A stretch of 64,000 nucleotides of DNA from Tsukamurella sp. TY48. GTDB taxonomy: Bacteria; Actinomycetota; Actinomycetes; Mycobacteriales; Mycobacteriaceae. Below, piece by piece: positions 28,218-36,749 of this stretch (position 1 is its first letter; the number at the start of each line of letters is the position of its first letter). Under the pieces are notes generated by a model that saw only the letters and a list, made by a program, of their open reading frames with translations, was not told where the DNA came from and ran no database searches. The DNA lies in contig NZ_BPMV01000002.1 of NCBI RefSeq assembly GCF_019656655.1, positions 558,001 through 622,000 of the forward strand, in the 5' to 3' direction. The position numbers were made by a program, and so were the translations under genes.

Positions 28218-30713
28218 GTGAACCTCTCCGATCTCCTTCCCGCCGATCCGACGGCGGACGCGTGCTTCGAGGCGTTCACCGAGTGGACCGATGGAAAGAG
28301 CATCGAGCTGTACCCGGCGCAGGAGGAGGCGCTGATCGCGGCCTGCTCGGGCGCGAACGTGATCGTCGCGACCCCCACCGGTTCCGGTAAGTCGCTCGTG
28401 GCCATGGGTGCGCAGTTCGCCGCCCTCGCGCAGGGCCGCCGTACCTATTACACGGCGCCGATCAAGGCTCTCGTCAGCGAGAAGTTCTTCGCGCTGTGCG
28501 AGGTCTTCGGCACCGCCAACGTGGGCATGGTGACCGGCGACGCCGCCGTGAACCCCGATGCCCCGATCGTGTGCGCGACCGCTGAGATCGTGGCCAATCT
28601 GGCGCTCCGCCAGGGTGCTGACTCCGATATCGCCCAGGTGGTGATGGACGAGTTCCACTTCTACTCCGAGCCCGACCGGGGCTGGGCGTGGCAGGTGCCG
28701 CTGATCGAGCTGCCGCACGCCCAATTCGTGCTCATGTCGGCCACGCTCGGCGACACCACCTTCTTCGAGGAGGACCTCACCCGCCGCACCGGCCGCGAGA
28801 CCGTGTTGGTGGCCGGTGCCGAACGGCCCGTGCCCCTGCATTTCTCGTACTCCACGATGCCGATCCAGGATCAGATCGTCGAACTCGTCACCACCCACCA
28901 GGCGCCGGTGTACGTGGTGCACTTCACCCAGCAGGCCGCGGCCGAGCGCGCGCAGGCGCTCATGTCACTGCCGCTGTGCAGCAAGGAGGAGAAGGCCGCG
29001 ATCGCAAACGCGCTCGGCGATTTCCAGTTCACCACGGGATTCGGCAAGACGCTCTCGCGGTTGATCCGCGCCGGCGTCGGGGTTCACCACGCCGGGATGC
29101 TGCCGAGGTACCGGCGTCTGGTGGAGAAGCTGGCGCAGGAAGGCCTGCTCAAGGTGATCTGCGGGACCGACACCCTCGGCGTCGGGATCAACGTGCCGAT
29201 CCGCACCGTCTACCTCACCGGGCTCACCAAGTACGACGGGACGCGTACCCGGCACCTGCGCGCGCGGGAGTTCCACCAGATCGCCGGCCGCGCGGGCCGC
29301 GCCGGCTTCGACACCATGGGCACCGTGGTGGTGGCCGCGCCCGAACACGAGATCGAGAACGCACGGCTGGAGGCGAAGGCCGCCGGAGACCCGAAGAAGC
29401 TCAAGCGGATCCAGCGCAAGAAGCCCGCTGAAGGGTTCGTCTCGTGGGGCCAGCCCACCTTCGAGAAGCTGGTCGCCGCGGCGCCGGAGCCACTGGTCTC
29501 GCGCTTCTCGGTGACGAATTCGATGCTGCTCAACGTGATCGCGCGACCGCAGCCCTGCTTCGAGTCGATGCGCCACCTCCTGGAGGACAACCACGAGACG
29601 CGACGCAACCAGCTGCGCCACATCCGCACCGCGATCACGCTGTTCCGGGGCCTGGAGGCCGGCGGTGTCGTGGAGCGGCTCGACGAACCCGATGAGTTCG
29701 GGCGGCACGTGCGGCTCACCGTGGACCTGCAACCGGACTTCGCGCTGAATCAGCCCCTGGCGCCGTTCGCGCTCGCCGCACTCGAACTGCTGGATCCGGA
29801 GTCCCCCGAGTACGCGCTCGACGTGATCTCGGTGATCGAATCGGTGCTCGACGATCCCCGGACGGTGCTGCGCGCACAGCAGAACGCGGCGCGCGGCGCG
29901 GCCGTGGCCGAGATGAAGGCCGACGGCATCGATTACGACGAGCGGATGGCGCTCCTGGAGGACGTCACCTACCCGAAGCCGCTGGAGGATCTGCTGGTCC
30001 CCGCCTTCGCGACGTACGCCGCCGGGCACGCCTGGGTGACGCAGTTCGAGCTCTCACCGAAGTCCGTGGTGCGGGAGATGATCGAGCGTGCGATGACCTT
30101 CAACGACTTCGTCTCGCGGTACCAGCTCGGCCGGTCCGAGGGTGCCGTGCTGCGCTACCTCTCCGACGCCTTCCGCACGCTGCGGCACACCGTCCCCGAA
30201 TCGGCGCGCACGCCCGAGCTCGAGGACTACATCGCCTGGCTCGGCGCCCTGGTGCGGTACGTGGACAGCTCGCTCGTGGACGAGTGGGAGGAGATGACCT
30301 CCCCGGATCCGCTGAGGGCGCACGTCGAGGCGCCGGAGCTCACCCGGTCGGTCTCGCTCACCGCGGACGAGCGGGCGTTCACGGTGATGGTGCGCAATGC
30401 GATGTTCCGGCGGGTGCAGTTGGTGGCCGAGGAGGAGTACGACCTGCTCGACGAGATGGACCCGGGTGTCGACTGGTACGCGGCCTTCGACGACTACTAC
30501 GAGGAGTACGACGACATCGACACGGGCCCGGACGCCCGTGGCCCGCAGTTGTTCTCGCTCGACACCGCGCTCCCCCGCGCCTGGAAGGTACGACAGACGA
30601 TCGCCGACCCCGACGGCGATCACGGATGGGCGATCACCGCGACCGTCGACCTGCCGGCCTCCGACGACCGCGGCGATGTGGTGCTGGTGGACGTCGCCGT
30701 GGTCTCGGGCTGA
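28218..30713 (+). CDS. SF2 helicase with DUF3516 C-terminal region
   Basis: An 831-aa Ski2/Mtr4-like helicase. Walker A is TPTGSGKS at 52-59, and motif II is DEFH in VVMDEFHFYSEP. Motif III is MSATLGD, and motif VI is HQIAGRAGRAGFDTMG. The C-terminal half, from about residue 390, is the DUF3516 region found in actinobacterial members. The enzyme probably acts on RNA or repair intermediates; the sequence does not say which. The GTG at 28218 starts MNLSDLLPAD; an in-frame ATG further upstream at 28170 would add a proline-rich stretch with no support. Its stop is one base from the convergent SRPBCC gene. Confidence 0.88.
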   Translation: MNLSDLLPADPTADACFEAFTEWTDGKSIELYPAQEEALIAACSGANVIVATPTGSGKSLVAMGAQFAALAQGRRTYYTAPIKALVSEKFFALCEVFGTANVGMVTGDAAVNPDAPIVCATAEIVANLALRQGADSDIAQVVMDEFHFYSEPDRGWAWQVPLIELPHAQFVLMSATLGDTTFFEEDLTRRTGRETVLVAGAERPVPLHFSYSTMPIQDQIVELVTTHQAPVYVVHFTQQAAAERAQALMSLPLCSKEEKAAIANALGDFQFTTGFGKTLSRLIRAGVGVHHAGMLPRYRRLVEKLAQEGLLKVICGTDTLGVGINVPIRTVYLTGLTKYDGTRTRHLRAREFHQIAGRAGRAGFDTMGTVVVAAPEHEIENARLEAKAAGDPKKLKRIQRKKPAEGFVSWGQPTFEKLVAAAPEPLVSRFSVTNSMLLNVIARPQPCFESMRHLLEDNHETRRNQLRHIRTAITLFRGLEAGGVVERLDEPDEFGRHVRLTVDLQPDFALNQPLAPFALAALELLDPESPEYALDVISVIESVLDDPRTVLRAQQNAARGAAVAEMKADGIDYDERMALLEDVTYPKPLEDLLVPAFATYAAGHAWVTQFELSPKSVVREMIERAMTFNDFVSRYQLGRSEGAVLRYLSDAFRTLRHTVPESARTPELEDYIAWLGALVRYVDSSLVDEWEEMTSPDPLRAHVEAPELTRSVSLTADERAFTVMVRNAMFRRVQLVAEEEYDLLDEMDPGVDWYAAFDDYYEEYDDIDTGPDARGPQLFSLDTALPRAWKVRQTIADPDGDHGWAITATVDLPASDDRGDVVLVDVAVVSG

Positions 30714-30714
30714 C

Positions 30715-31176
30715 TCAGGACTGCAGGTGTCGGTCCAGCGCCGCGAGTGACTCGTCGAGGAACTCCGGCGGGAAGGGCGGCATGCCACCGATCTGGTCGC
30801 GGAAGGCCTGCGGGGTGTCGGTCCAGTCGTAGGTCAGTGTGACCTCGGTGCCCTCACCCGACGGTGCGAGGTCGTAGCGCCACCACCAGCCGCCCGGCTG
30901 CCACCGGCCGTCCTGTGTGGTGCCGGGGAGCCACCCGATGGTGCGGTCGGGCTCGAAGTCGGTGACCTTGTTCTCCATGACGTAGTCGCCGCCCGCCTGC
31001 TCCAGGTACATGTTCACCGAGAACATCTGGCCCACATGGTCGATCGGCGTCGCATCGACGGCGCCGCGAACCCAGCTCCCGGGCTCGGTGTACTGATGCC
31101 GGTCCGGGTCGGTGAGGACCGCGAAGACCTGGCCGGGGGCGGACGGGATGGTGCGTGAGGCGACGAAGCGTTCCAT
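30715..31176 (-). CDS. SRPBCC-family (polyketide cyclase-like) protein
   Basis: A 153-aa START/Bet v 1-like fold protein. It begins ERFVASRTIPSAPGQVFAVLTDPDRHQ, the standard opening of SRPBCC proteins, and ends with the long C-terminal helix ESLAALDRHLQS. These proteins bind hydrophobic ligands in a central cavity; ligand and role are unknown here. A GTG two codons upstream is an alternative start. The gene stands alone between convergent and same-strand neighbours. Confidence 0.85.
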   Translation of the reverse strand: MERFVASRTIPSAPGQVFAVLTDPDRHQYTEPGSWVRGAVDATPIDHVGQMFSVNMYLEQAGGDYVMENKVTDFEPDRTIGWLPGTTQDGRWQPGGWWWRYDLAPSGEGTEVTLTYDWTDTPQAFRDQIGGMPPFPPEFLDESLAALDRHLQS

Positions 31177-31221
31177 GTTCACACCGTAGACATGCGCGAC
31201 GGGTTGCGTGGCCGTTCGGCG

Positions 31222-31608
31222 CTACCGCTCGCGGGCGCGCTCCGCGTGCAAGGACTTCACCCGGCGCTCCTCCCGGAGCACCTTCTGGTACGTATCCCGC
31301 TCGGCGACCAGCCACTCCGGCTTCTCCGCCAGCAGCGCCTCGATCTCCTCCGTGGTGAGCGCCTCCTCGATCCCGCCGCGCGCGAGGCCGGAGATCGAGA
31401 CACCGAGCTTCGCGGCCACCAGGTTCTTCGGGTGCGGTCCGTTCTTGCGCAGATCCTGCAGCCACGCCGGAGGATCGGCCTGCAGCGCGGCCAACTGCTC
31501 GCGGGTCAGCGTGCCCTCCTGGAACTCGGCGGGCGTGGCCGGCAGGTACACGTCCAGCTTCTTCGCCGCGGTGGCGGGTTTCATGGACTGCGCGTTGGGC
31601 CTGCTCAT
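31222..31608 (-). CDS. DUF5997 protein
   Basis: A 128-aa soluble protein rich in Lys, Glu and Ala, matching the DUF5997 family. Distinct blocks are MKPATAAKKLDVYLPATPAEFQ, PPAWLQDLRKNGPHPKNLVAAKLGVSISGLARGG and LLAEKPEWLVAERDTY. The middle block could be a DNA- or RNA-binding helical motif, but that is only an impression. It is divergent from the LysR effector-like gene with 29 bp between starts. A -10-like TAGGCT ends 6 nt before the ATG, favouring this leaderless start over the GTG at 31614. Confidence 0.85.
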   Translation of the reverse strand: MSRPNAQSMKPATAAKKLDVYLPATPAEFQEGTLTREQLAALQADPPAWLQDLRKNGPHPKNLVAAKLGVSISGLARGGIEEALTTEEIEALLAEKPEWLVAERDTYQKVLREERRVKSLHAERARER

Positions 31609-31614
31609 GTGCAC

Positions 31615-31630
31615 AGCCTATCGGTAGCCT
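31615..31630. promoter_or_regulatory. Back-to-back -10 elements for two leaderless genes
   Basis: On the minus strand TAGGCT (31620-31615) lies 6 nt before the DUF5997 ATG. On the plus strand TAGCCT (31625-31630) lies 7 nt before the GTG of the LysR effector-like gene. Both fit the actinobacterial TAnnnT -10 and would start transcription at the start codon. Only 4 bp separate them, so the two promoters should compete. Confidence 0.42.
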
Positions 31631-31637
31631 GACATCC

Positions 31638-32381
31638 GTGACCTCGCCATCGCTGCGCGTGGGCTATGTGCCCGGCGCCACCCCCGCCAAATGGGTGCGC
31701 ATCTGGGGTGAACGGCACCCGGACGCGCCGCTGGAACTGGTTGCGGTCGACGCGGCCGACGCCGCCGAGGCGGTGCGGTCCGGCACCGTCGACCTCGCCC
31801 TCCTGCGCCTGCCGACCGACATCGCGGGGCTCGCGGTGATCCCACTGTACGAGGAGGCGACGGTGGCGGTGGTCCCCAAGGATCACGTGATCACGGCGGT
31901 CGACGAGATCGCGCTGCAGGATCTGCACGGCGAACCCGTACTGCTCCCCCACGACGACACGCTCGCCTGGCCCGATGCACCGGGCGCCCCTGTCGAGCAC
32001 CGGCCGGCCACCACCGCCGAGGCGATCGAACTCGTGGCCGCCGGGCTCGGGGCCCTCGTGGTCCCGCAATCGCTGGCCCGGCTGCACCACCGCAAGGACC
32101 TCACCTACCGGCCGATCACGGATGCGCCGCCCGCACCGGTCGCGCTCGCCGTCGCGGAGGGCGAGCAGCCCGAGCCGGTCGCCGACTTCATCGGCATCGT
32201 GCGCGGCCGCCGGGCGTCGTCGTCGCGGGGCCGGGACGAGCCCGCTCCCAAACGCACCGCGCGGGAGAAGACGCTCGCCAAACAGGCGGCGCGGGCCGCG
32301 GCCGGGAAGAAGGCGAACCCGGGCAAGTCCGGCGGCAAGGGCGGTGTCAGCCGAGAGCGTCGATCCACTCGTCGACGGTGA
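31638..32381 (+). CDS. LysR-type effector-binding domain protein without HTH
   Basis: A 247-aa protein. It starts directly in the substrate-binding fold of LysR regulators (LRVGYVPGATPAKWVRIWGERHP), and the domain continues through GTVDLALLRLP to LVAAGLGALVVPQSLARLHH. No N-terminal helix-turn-helix precedes it. After about residue 195 comes a Lys/Arg-rich tail, which could bind nucleic acid. The GTG start is probably leaderless. It is divergent from DUF5997, a pairing I recall from other actinobacteria. The 3' end overlaps the convergent isochorismatase-like gene by 35 bp. A ligand sensor acting through a partner is one reading. Confidence 0.83.
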   Translation: MTSPSLRVGYVPGATPAKWVRIWGERHPDAPLELVAVDAADAAEAVRSGTVDLALLRLPTDIAGLAVIPLYEEATVAVVPKDHVITAVDEIALQDLHGEPVLLPHDDTLAWPDAPGAPVEHRPATTAEAIELVAAGLGALVVPQSLARLHHRKDLTYRPITDAPPAPVALAVAEGEQPEPVADFIGIVRGRRASSSRGRDEPAPKRTAREKTLAKQAARAAAGKKANPGKSGGKGGVSRERRSTRRR

Positions 32382-32916
32382 TCACCTCGGCCTGCCGGGG
32401 GAAGACCTTGCGCATCAGCACCCGGTGCACCTCGGGGTCGTGGTCGGCGCAGGCGTCAAACAGCACGACGAGGCCGTAGTCCAGATCGGCGGCGTAGCGC
32501 ACCGTGGACAGGACGACGCCGCTGGTGCTGATCCCCGCGAGCACCAACTGATCGGCGCGCAGACCACGCAGGACGGCGTCCAGATCGCTGCCGCTGAACG
32601 CACCGAACCGCCGCTTGGTGACCACCGGCTCGCCGGGCAGGGGCGCGACCTCGGTGACGATCGCGGTGAGCGGCGAGGCCTCCGTCATGGAGTCGCCGGT
32701 CTGCACGATCGGCGCGAAAGCCCGGTTGGCGGGCGAGATCTCCGGATAGTCGGGCCGGAACGCGACGCGCACGTGCACCACGGGCATCCCGTGGTCACGG
32801 GCCGCGCTCAGCGCACGTTCCGCCTGTCCCAGGGCGAGCCCGCCGGCGCGTTCCGCACCGTCGACGATGCCGCGCTGGAAGTCCATCAGGAGCAGTACCG
32901 GACGTTCGAATGCCAT
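32347..32916 (-). CDS. Isochorismatase-fold protein lacking the catalytic cysteine
   Basis: A 189-aa cysteine-hydrolase-superfamily protein. The conserved aspartate is in LLLMDFQRG (Asp12) and the lysine in VVTKRRFGAF (Lys101). The nucleophile position in GISTSGVVLST is valine (residue 134) where hydrolases have cysteine, so the standard amidase mechanism is not available. Relatives with this STSGVV variant exist, some acting like true isochorismatases that need no cysteine. The ATG at 32916 immediately precedes the conserved first strand. The gene lies downstream of the OxyR-like gene on the same strand, 23 bp away, so it is probably in its operon. Confidence 0.85.
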   Translation of the reverse strand: MAFERPVLLLMDFQRGIVDGAERAGGLALGQAERALSAARDHGMPVVHVRVAFRPDYPEISPANRAFAPIVQTGDSMTEASPLTAIVTEVAPLPGEPVVTKRRFGAFSGSDLDAVLRGLRADQLVLAGISTSGVVLSTVRYAADLDYGLVVLFDACADHDPEVHRVLMRKVFPRQAEVITVDEWIDALG

Positions 32917-32939
32917 GCCGCCAGGGTAGTGCCGCTGCG

Positions 32940-33857
32940 TCACCCCGTCGTGGTTGCGGTGCGCGCGATCTCCGCGAGCTTGGCGAAACCCTCGGTCTTC
33001 GCCGTGGACGCCCGGTACACCAGCCCGATCCGGCGGCCGGGCGCGGGAGCCGCGAACCGGGCGATGGCGAGGTCGGTCCCACGCAGCTCGACGCACACGG
33101 CGGGTTCGGGCAGCAGCGTGACTCCGAGCCCGCCGGAGACGCATTGGACGATGGTGGCGAGCGAAGCCGCACGGGTGTCACCGATCACGCCCACGCCGGA
33201 TTCGGCCTGCCGGCACAGGTCGAGCGCCTGGTCGCGCAGGCAGTGCCCCTCGTCGAGCAGCAGCAGCGGGAGGCCGGTGAGATCGTCGGGGGTGAGGTCG
33301 GTGCGGCCGGCGAGCGGATGGTCCGGCGGGACGACGAGCACGAATTCCTCGTCGTAGAGCGGGATCTCCGCCAGGCCCGAGGTGAGCGCGGGCAACGCGA
33401 GGATCGCCGCATCGATGCGGCCCGCGCGCAGGGATTCGAGCAGCCTGGCCGTCTGGTCCTCGACCACCGTGACGGTGAGGTCCTCGACCTCCGCTCGCAG
33501 CTTCGGCAACAACGCGGGCAGCCGGTACGGCGCCACGGTGGGGATCAGGCCCAGGCGCAGGGTGCCCCGCAGCTCACCCGTGAGTCCGGCGGCGGAGCTC
33601 ACCAGCTCGGCCGCGGAGGAGACGATGCCGGAAGCCTGCTCCAGCAGCGACATTCCGGCCTCGGTGATGAGCACCTTGCGGGTGCTGCGCTCCACGAGCT
33701 GGACCCCGAGGCCGGACTCCAGCGAGGACAGCGCCTGGGACAGCGAGGGCTGGCTCACACCGAGTTTCGCGGCCGCGGTACCGAAGTGGCGCGAGCGCGC
33801 CACGGCCACGAAGGCGCGCAGCTGCGCGAGGGTGGGCTGGTACGGCTGATCGGACAT
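32940..33857 (-). CDS. oxyR: LysR-family peroxide regulator, OxyR-like
   Basis: A 305-aa LysR regulator. The HTH is FGTAAAKLGVSQPSLSQALSSLESGLG. The redox segment EGHCLRDQALDLC carries Cys206 and Cys215, nine apart, matching the disulfide pair Cys199/Cys208 of E. coli OxyR and its surrounding residues. Peroxide sensing is therefore well supported. Unlike most actinobacterial oxyR genes it is not beside ahpC or katG. Its neighbours are a divergent membrane protein and a downstream isochorismatase-like protein. The ATG was chosen 11 codons ahead of the HTH domain. Confidence 0.88.
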   Translation of the reverse strand: MSDQPYQPTLAQLRAFVAVARSRHFGTAAAKLGVSQPSLSQALSSLESGLGVQLVERSTRKVLITEAGMSLLEQASGIVSSAAELVSSAAGLTGELRGTLRLGLIPTVAPYRLPALLPKLRAEVEDLTVTVVEDQTARLLESLRAGRIDAAILALPALTSGLAEIPLYDEEFVLVVPPDHPLAGRTDLTPDDLTGLPLLLLDEGHCLRDQALDLCRQAESGVGVIGDTRAASLATIVQCVSGGLGVTLLPEPAVCVELRGTDLAIARFAAPAPGRRIGLVYRASTAKTEGFAKLAEIARTATTTG

Positions 33858-33939
33858 ACCTATGAGTCTAGTGTCTTTGATCGCCTGCGCCTGAGGCCGG
33901 CGCGGTAGGGTCCCTCCCGGGGAACGGGAGGAAAATCCG

Positions 33940-34608
33940 ATGACGACTGCACGACTGGTGTTCCGCATCGCGGGACTACTGATCCTGCTGGTGGGCGGAC
34001 TCGCCGCCGCCACCGCGGGAACCCCGCGTGATGCGACGTACGCCGATTTCGCGGCGGCCCTCGACCGCGGCGAGGTCGTTCAGGTGGTCCCCGACCGGTG
34101 GTCCGACGGGACCGTCTCGACGGCCGACTGGTCGACGGGGCCGTTCCAGTGGCGCTCCGGGCAGGTCACCGAGGACGGCAGGACCCCCGCCGCGGACTTC
34201 CGCGCGCAGATGTCCGACCGCGGCGTCGAGGTCGAGACGCCGGACCGGGACTCCTGGATCCAGTGGCCCTTCGGTATCCCCACGTGGTTCGGCGTGCTCG
34301 TGGCGACGGTGTGGGCGCTGATCTTCCTGACGATGCTCGCCTCGCGCCCCCGCTACGGCAACCGGTGGGCGTGGTTCTGGTTGTTCACGATCGGGCAGGT
34401 GGGCGCGCCGCTCTACCTGATTCTCGAACCGATTCCGCTGTGGCGGGCGGTCCGCGGTGAGGAGCCCGTGCCGGTACCCGAGGGCGAGGATCCGCCAGGC
34501 CCGCGGTGGACCGGCCCGCAGGGCTGCCTCGTCTCGATACTCACCGGCCTGGGCGCGGCGATGCTCGCCGCCGCCGTCGGGTGGGCGATCAACTCACTCC
34601 TGGCCTGA
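33940..34608 (+). CDS. Membrane protein of unknown function
   Basis: A 222-aa protein with an N-terminal helix (about 8-27), an extracytoplasmic loop of about 80 residues, two central helices (about 112-150) and a C-terminal helix after a proline-rich linker. The loop begins DATYADFAAALDRGEVVQVV, which resembles the periplasmic domain of FtsH proteases; no protease domain follows. GGGAGG lies 8 nt before the ATG. It is divergent from the OxyR-like gene by 82 bp and ends before a strong terminator. I do not recognise a family. Confidence 0.7.
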   Translation: MTTARLVFRIAGLLILLVGGLAAATAGTPRDATYADFAAALDRGEVVQVVPDRWSDGTVSTADWSTGPFQWRSGQVTEDGRTPAADFRAQMSDRGVEVETPDRDSWIQWPFGIPTWFGVLVATVWALIFLTMLASRPRYGNRWAWFWLFTIGQVGAPLYLILEPIPLWRAVRGEEPVPVPEGEDPPGPRWTGPQGCLVSILTGLGAAMLAAAVGWAINSLLA

Positions 34609-34630
34609 CGGCACCGCTCCACACCGACGA

Positions 34631-34661
34631 CGGTGCCCGCCCCGAGAGGGGACGGGCACCG
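34631..34661. terminator. Terminator between the membrane protein gene and actP
   Basis: The outer 9-bp stem CGGTGCCCG/CGGGCACCG (34631-34639 with 34653-34661) continues with a CCC/GGG inner stem around a GAGA-containing loop. It lies between convergent genes and can serve both. Confidence 0.75.
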
Positions 34662-34680
34662 CCTTCACTGCAGGGCTGCG

Positions 34681-36318
34681 TCAGTGGTCGATGGCCTTCT
34701 CGACGCCGACTCCGGTGAGCGAGCGCACCTCCATCTCGACCGCCTTCGGCGCGAGATCGGTGTCGGGCTTGCCGAAGACGGTGCCGAGGATCGCCAGCCC
34801 GAAGCCGATCGGGATGGAGACCAGGCCGGGATTCTCCAGCGGGAACCACGCGAAGTCGGCGTTCTTGAACATCGACGTGGACTTCCCGGACACCGCCGGC
34901 GAGAAGATGATCAGGCCGATCGCCGAGATCAGGCCGCCGTACATCGACAGCAGCGCACCGGTGGTGTTGAACTTCCGCCAGAACAGCGAGAACAGGATCG
35001 TCGGCAGGTTGGCCGAGGCCGCGACCGCGAAGGCGAGCGCCACCAGGAAGGCGATGTTCTGCCCCATCGCGCCGATGCCGAGGATGATCGAGACGATGCC
35101 GATCACCACCACGGTGATCCGCGAGACCCGCACCTGCGCCTCCGGCGTGGCCTGGCCGTGCTTGATCACGCCGTTGTAGATGTCGTGGGCGAGGCTCGCC
35201 GACGCGGTGATCGCCAGGCCCGCGACCACGGCGAGGATGGTGGCGAAGGCGACCGCGGAGATCACGCCCATGAGGATCTCGCCACCGAGGGCGAAGGCGA
35301 GCATCGGCGCGGCGGAGTTCACGCCGCCGGGAGCCGCGGCGATCACGTCGGGGCCCACGTAGGCGGCGGCACCGAAGCCCAGGATCAGGGTGAAGATGTA
35401 GAAGGCGCCGATCAGGCCGATGGCCCAGGTCACCGAGCGGCGGGCCTCCTTGGCGGTGGGCACGGTGTAGAAGCGCATGAGCACGTGCGGCAGGCCCGCG
35501 GTGCCGAGCACGAGTGCCAGTGCGAGGGAGATGAAGTCGAGCTTGGTGGTCTCCGTCTTGCCGTACTTGAGCCCGGGTTCGATGAGCTTCTCCCCCGCCT
35601 TGGGGCTGCCCTCGATCGCCTTCGCGAGCAGGTCGGAGAAGTTGCCCTTCACGGCGGCCAGCACCAGCAGCGACATGACCAGCGCGCCGGCGATGAGCAG
35701 CACCGCCTTGACCATCTGCACGTAGGTGGTGCCCTTCATGCCGCCCACCAGCACGTAGAGGATCATCAGCACACCCACGACCGCGACCACGATCGCCTGC
35801 CCGGTGGTGCCCTTGATGTTGAGCAGCAGCGAGACCAGGCCGCCGGCGCCCGCCATCTGCGCGATCAGGTAGAACAGCGAGACCGCCAGGGTCGCGAGCG
35901 CCGCGGCCATGCGCACGGGGCGCTGCCGCAAGCGGAAGCTCAGCACGTCGGCCATGGTGAACTTGCCGGTGTTGCGCAGGCGTTCGGCCACCAGGAGCAG
36001 GGCCACGAGCCAGGCCACCAGGAAGCCGATCGAGTAGAGGAAGCCGTCGTATCCGCTGGTGGCGATCGCGCCGCAGATGCCCAGGAAGCTCGCGGCGGAC
36101 AGGTAGTCACCCGCGATCGCGAAGCCGTTCTGCGGCCCCGAGAAGGAGGCGCCACCGGTGTAGAAGTCGGTGGCCTTCTGCGTGGTGCGGCTGGCCTTGA
36201 TCACCAGCCCCATCGTGACGCCGATGAACAGCAGGAAGATGATGATGTTGAGCGTGGTCGAGCCGATCTGCTGACCGGGTTCGATGGTCTGCGGCTCGTA
36301 CGCGAGGAATCCGGTCAC
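34681..36318 (-). CDS. actP: Cation/acetate symporter (sodium:solute symporter family)
   Basis: A 545-aa transporter with about 13 helices. Signatures are TTQKATDFYTGGASFSGPQNGFAIAGDYLSAASFLG near the N-terminus and LPHVLMRFYTVPTAKEARRSV in the middle, both typical of ActP/MctC acetate (and pyruvate or propionate) carriers. The GTG start overlaps the stop of the DUF485 gene by 4 bp (GTGA), the usual yjcH-actP arrangement. Uptake of short monocarboxylates into the cytosol is the likely role. The aspartate-rich C-terminus is cytosolic. Confidence 0.93.
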   Translation of the reverse strand: MTGFLAYEPQTIEPGQQIGSTTLNIIIFLLFIGVTMGLVIKASRTTQKATDFYTGGASFSGPQNGFAIAGDYLSAASFLGICGAIATSGYDGFLYSIGFLVAWLVALLLVAERLRNTGKFTMADVLSFRLRQRPVRMAAALATLAVSLFYLIAQMAGAGGLVSLLLNIKGTTGQAIVVAVVGVLMILYVLVGGMKGTTYVQMVKAVLLIAGALVMSLLVLAAVKGNFSDLLAKAIEGSPKAGEKLIEPGLKYGKTETTKLDFISLALALVLGTAGLPHVLMRFYTVPTAKEARRSVTWAIGLIGAFYIFTLILGFGAAAYVGPDVIAAAPGGVNSAAPMLAFALGGEILMGVISAVAFATILAVVAGLAITASASLAHDIYNGVIKHGQATPEAQVRVSRITVVVIGIVSIILGIGAMGQNIAFLVALAFAVAASANLPTILFSLFWRKFNTTGALLSMYGGLISAIGLIIFSPAVSGKSTSMFKNADFAWFPLENPGLVSIPIGFGLAILGTVFGKPDTDLAPKAVEMEVRSLTGVGVEKAIDH

Positions 36319-36662
36319 GCGTCGTCACCGCCCACGGCCTTGAGCTCCGCCTCGATCTCCTCGCGCAGCTTGGTGGCGGGCGGGTCGACCTCGTTGTTCG
36401 CGAAGCGCACGTACGCCCACGTGATGCCGAAGGTGGTCACGAACTGCGCGAGCCCGATCACCAACGCCACGTTGATGTTGCCCCACAGCTTCTGGCTCAT
36501 GAAGTCGTGCGCGTAGGTCGCCAACAGCACGTACGCCAGGTACCAGGTCAGGAACGCCACCGACACCGGGATGACGAACCGCGCCAGGCGGCGGCGGAGG
36601 TCGTGGAATTCCTGACTGTCGTATGCGCGCTGATAGACAGCGGCCGTGTCCTCTTCGTTCAC
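36315..36662 (-). CDS. DUF485 membrane protein, ActP partner
   Basis: A 115-aa protein with two helices (about 29-50 and 62-87) and the DUF485 core FHDLRRRLARFVIPVSVAFLTWYLAYVLLATYA. This family accompanies acetate symporters and is probably an accessory subunit. The GTG start has no evident ribosome site, so a leaderless or alternative start is possible. A CRP-like palindrome sits 8 bp upstream. The gene is first in the two-gene acetate-uptake operon. Confidence 0.9.
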   Translation of the reverse strand: MNEEDTAAVYQRAYDSQEFHDLRRRLARFVIPVSVAFLTWYLAYVLLATYAHDFMSQKLWGNINVALVIGLAQFVTTFGITWAYVRFANNEVDPPATKLREEIEAELKAVGGDDA

Positions 36663-36670
36663 GACCGCAG

Positions 36671-36686
36671 TGTGTCACGGCTCACA
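36671..36686. promoter_or_regulatory. CRP/GlxR-like site upstream of DUF485-actP
   Basis: TGTGT-CACGGC-TCACA deviates from the TGTGA-N6-TCACA consensus at one position. In Corynebacterium and mycobacteria, cAMP-responsive GlxR/Crp controls carbon-uptake genes of this kind. Its closeness to the start codon suggests repression, or that the real start of translation lies further downstream. TTGA/TCAA repeats follow at 36700-36720. Confidence 0.42.
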
Positions 36687-36749
36687 AACCACAGGGGATT
36701 GATTGGTCAACAATTCGTCAACCCGCAACCCCGTGCAACCCCGCCCGGA

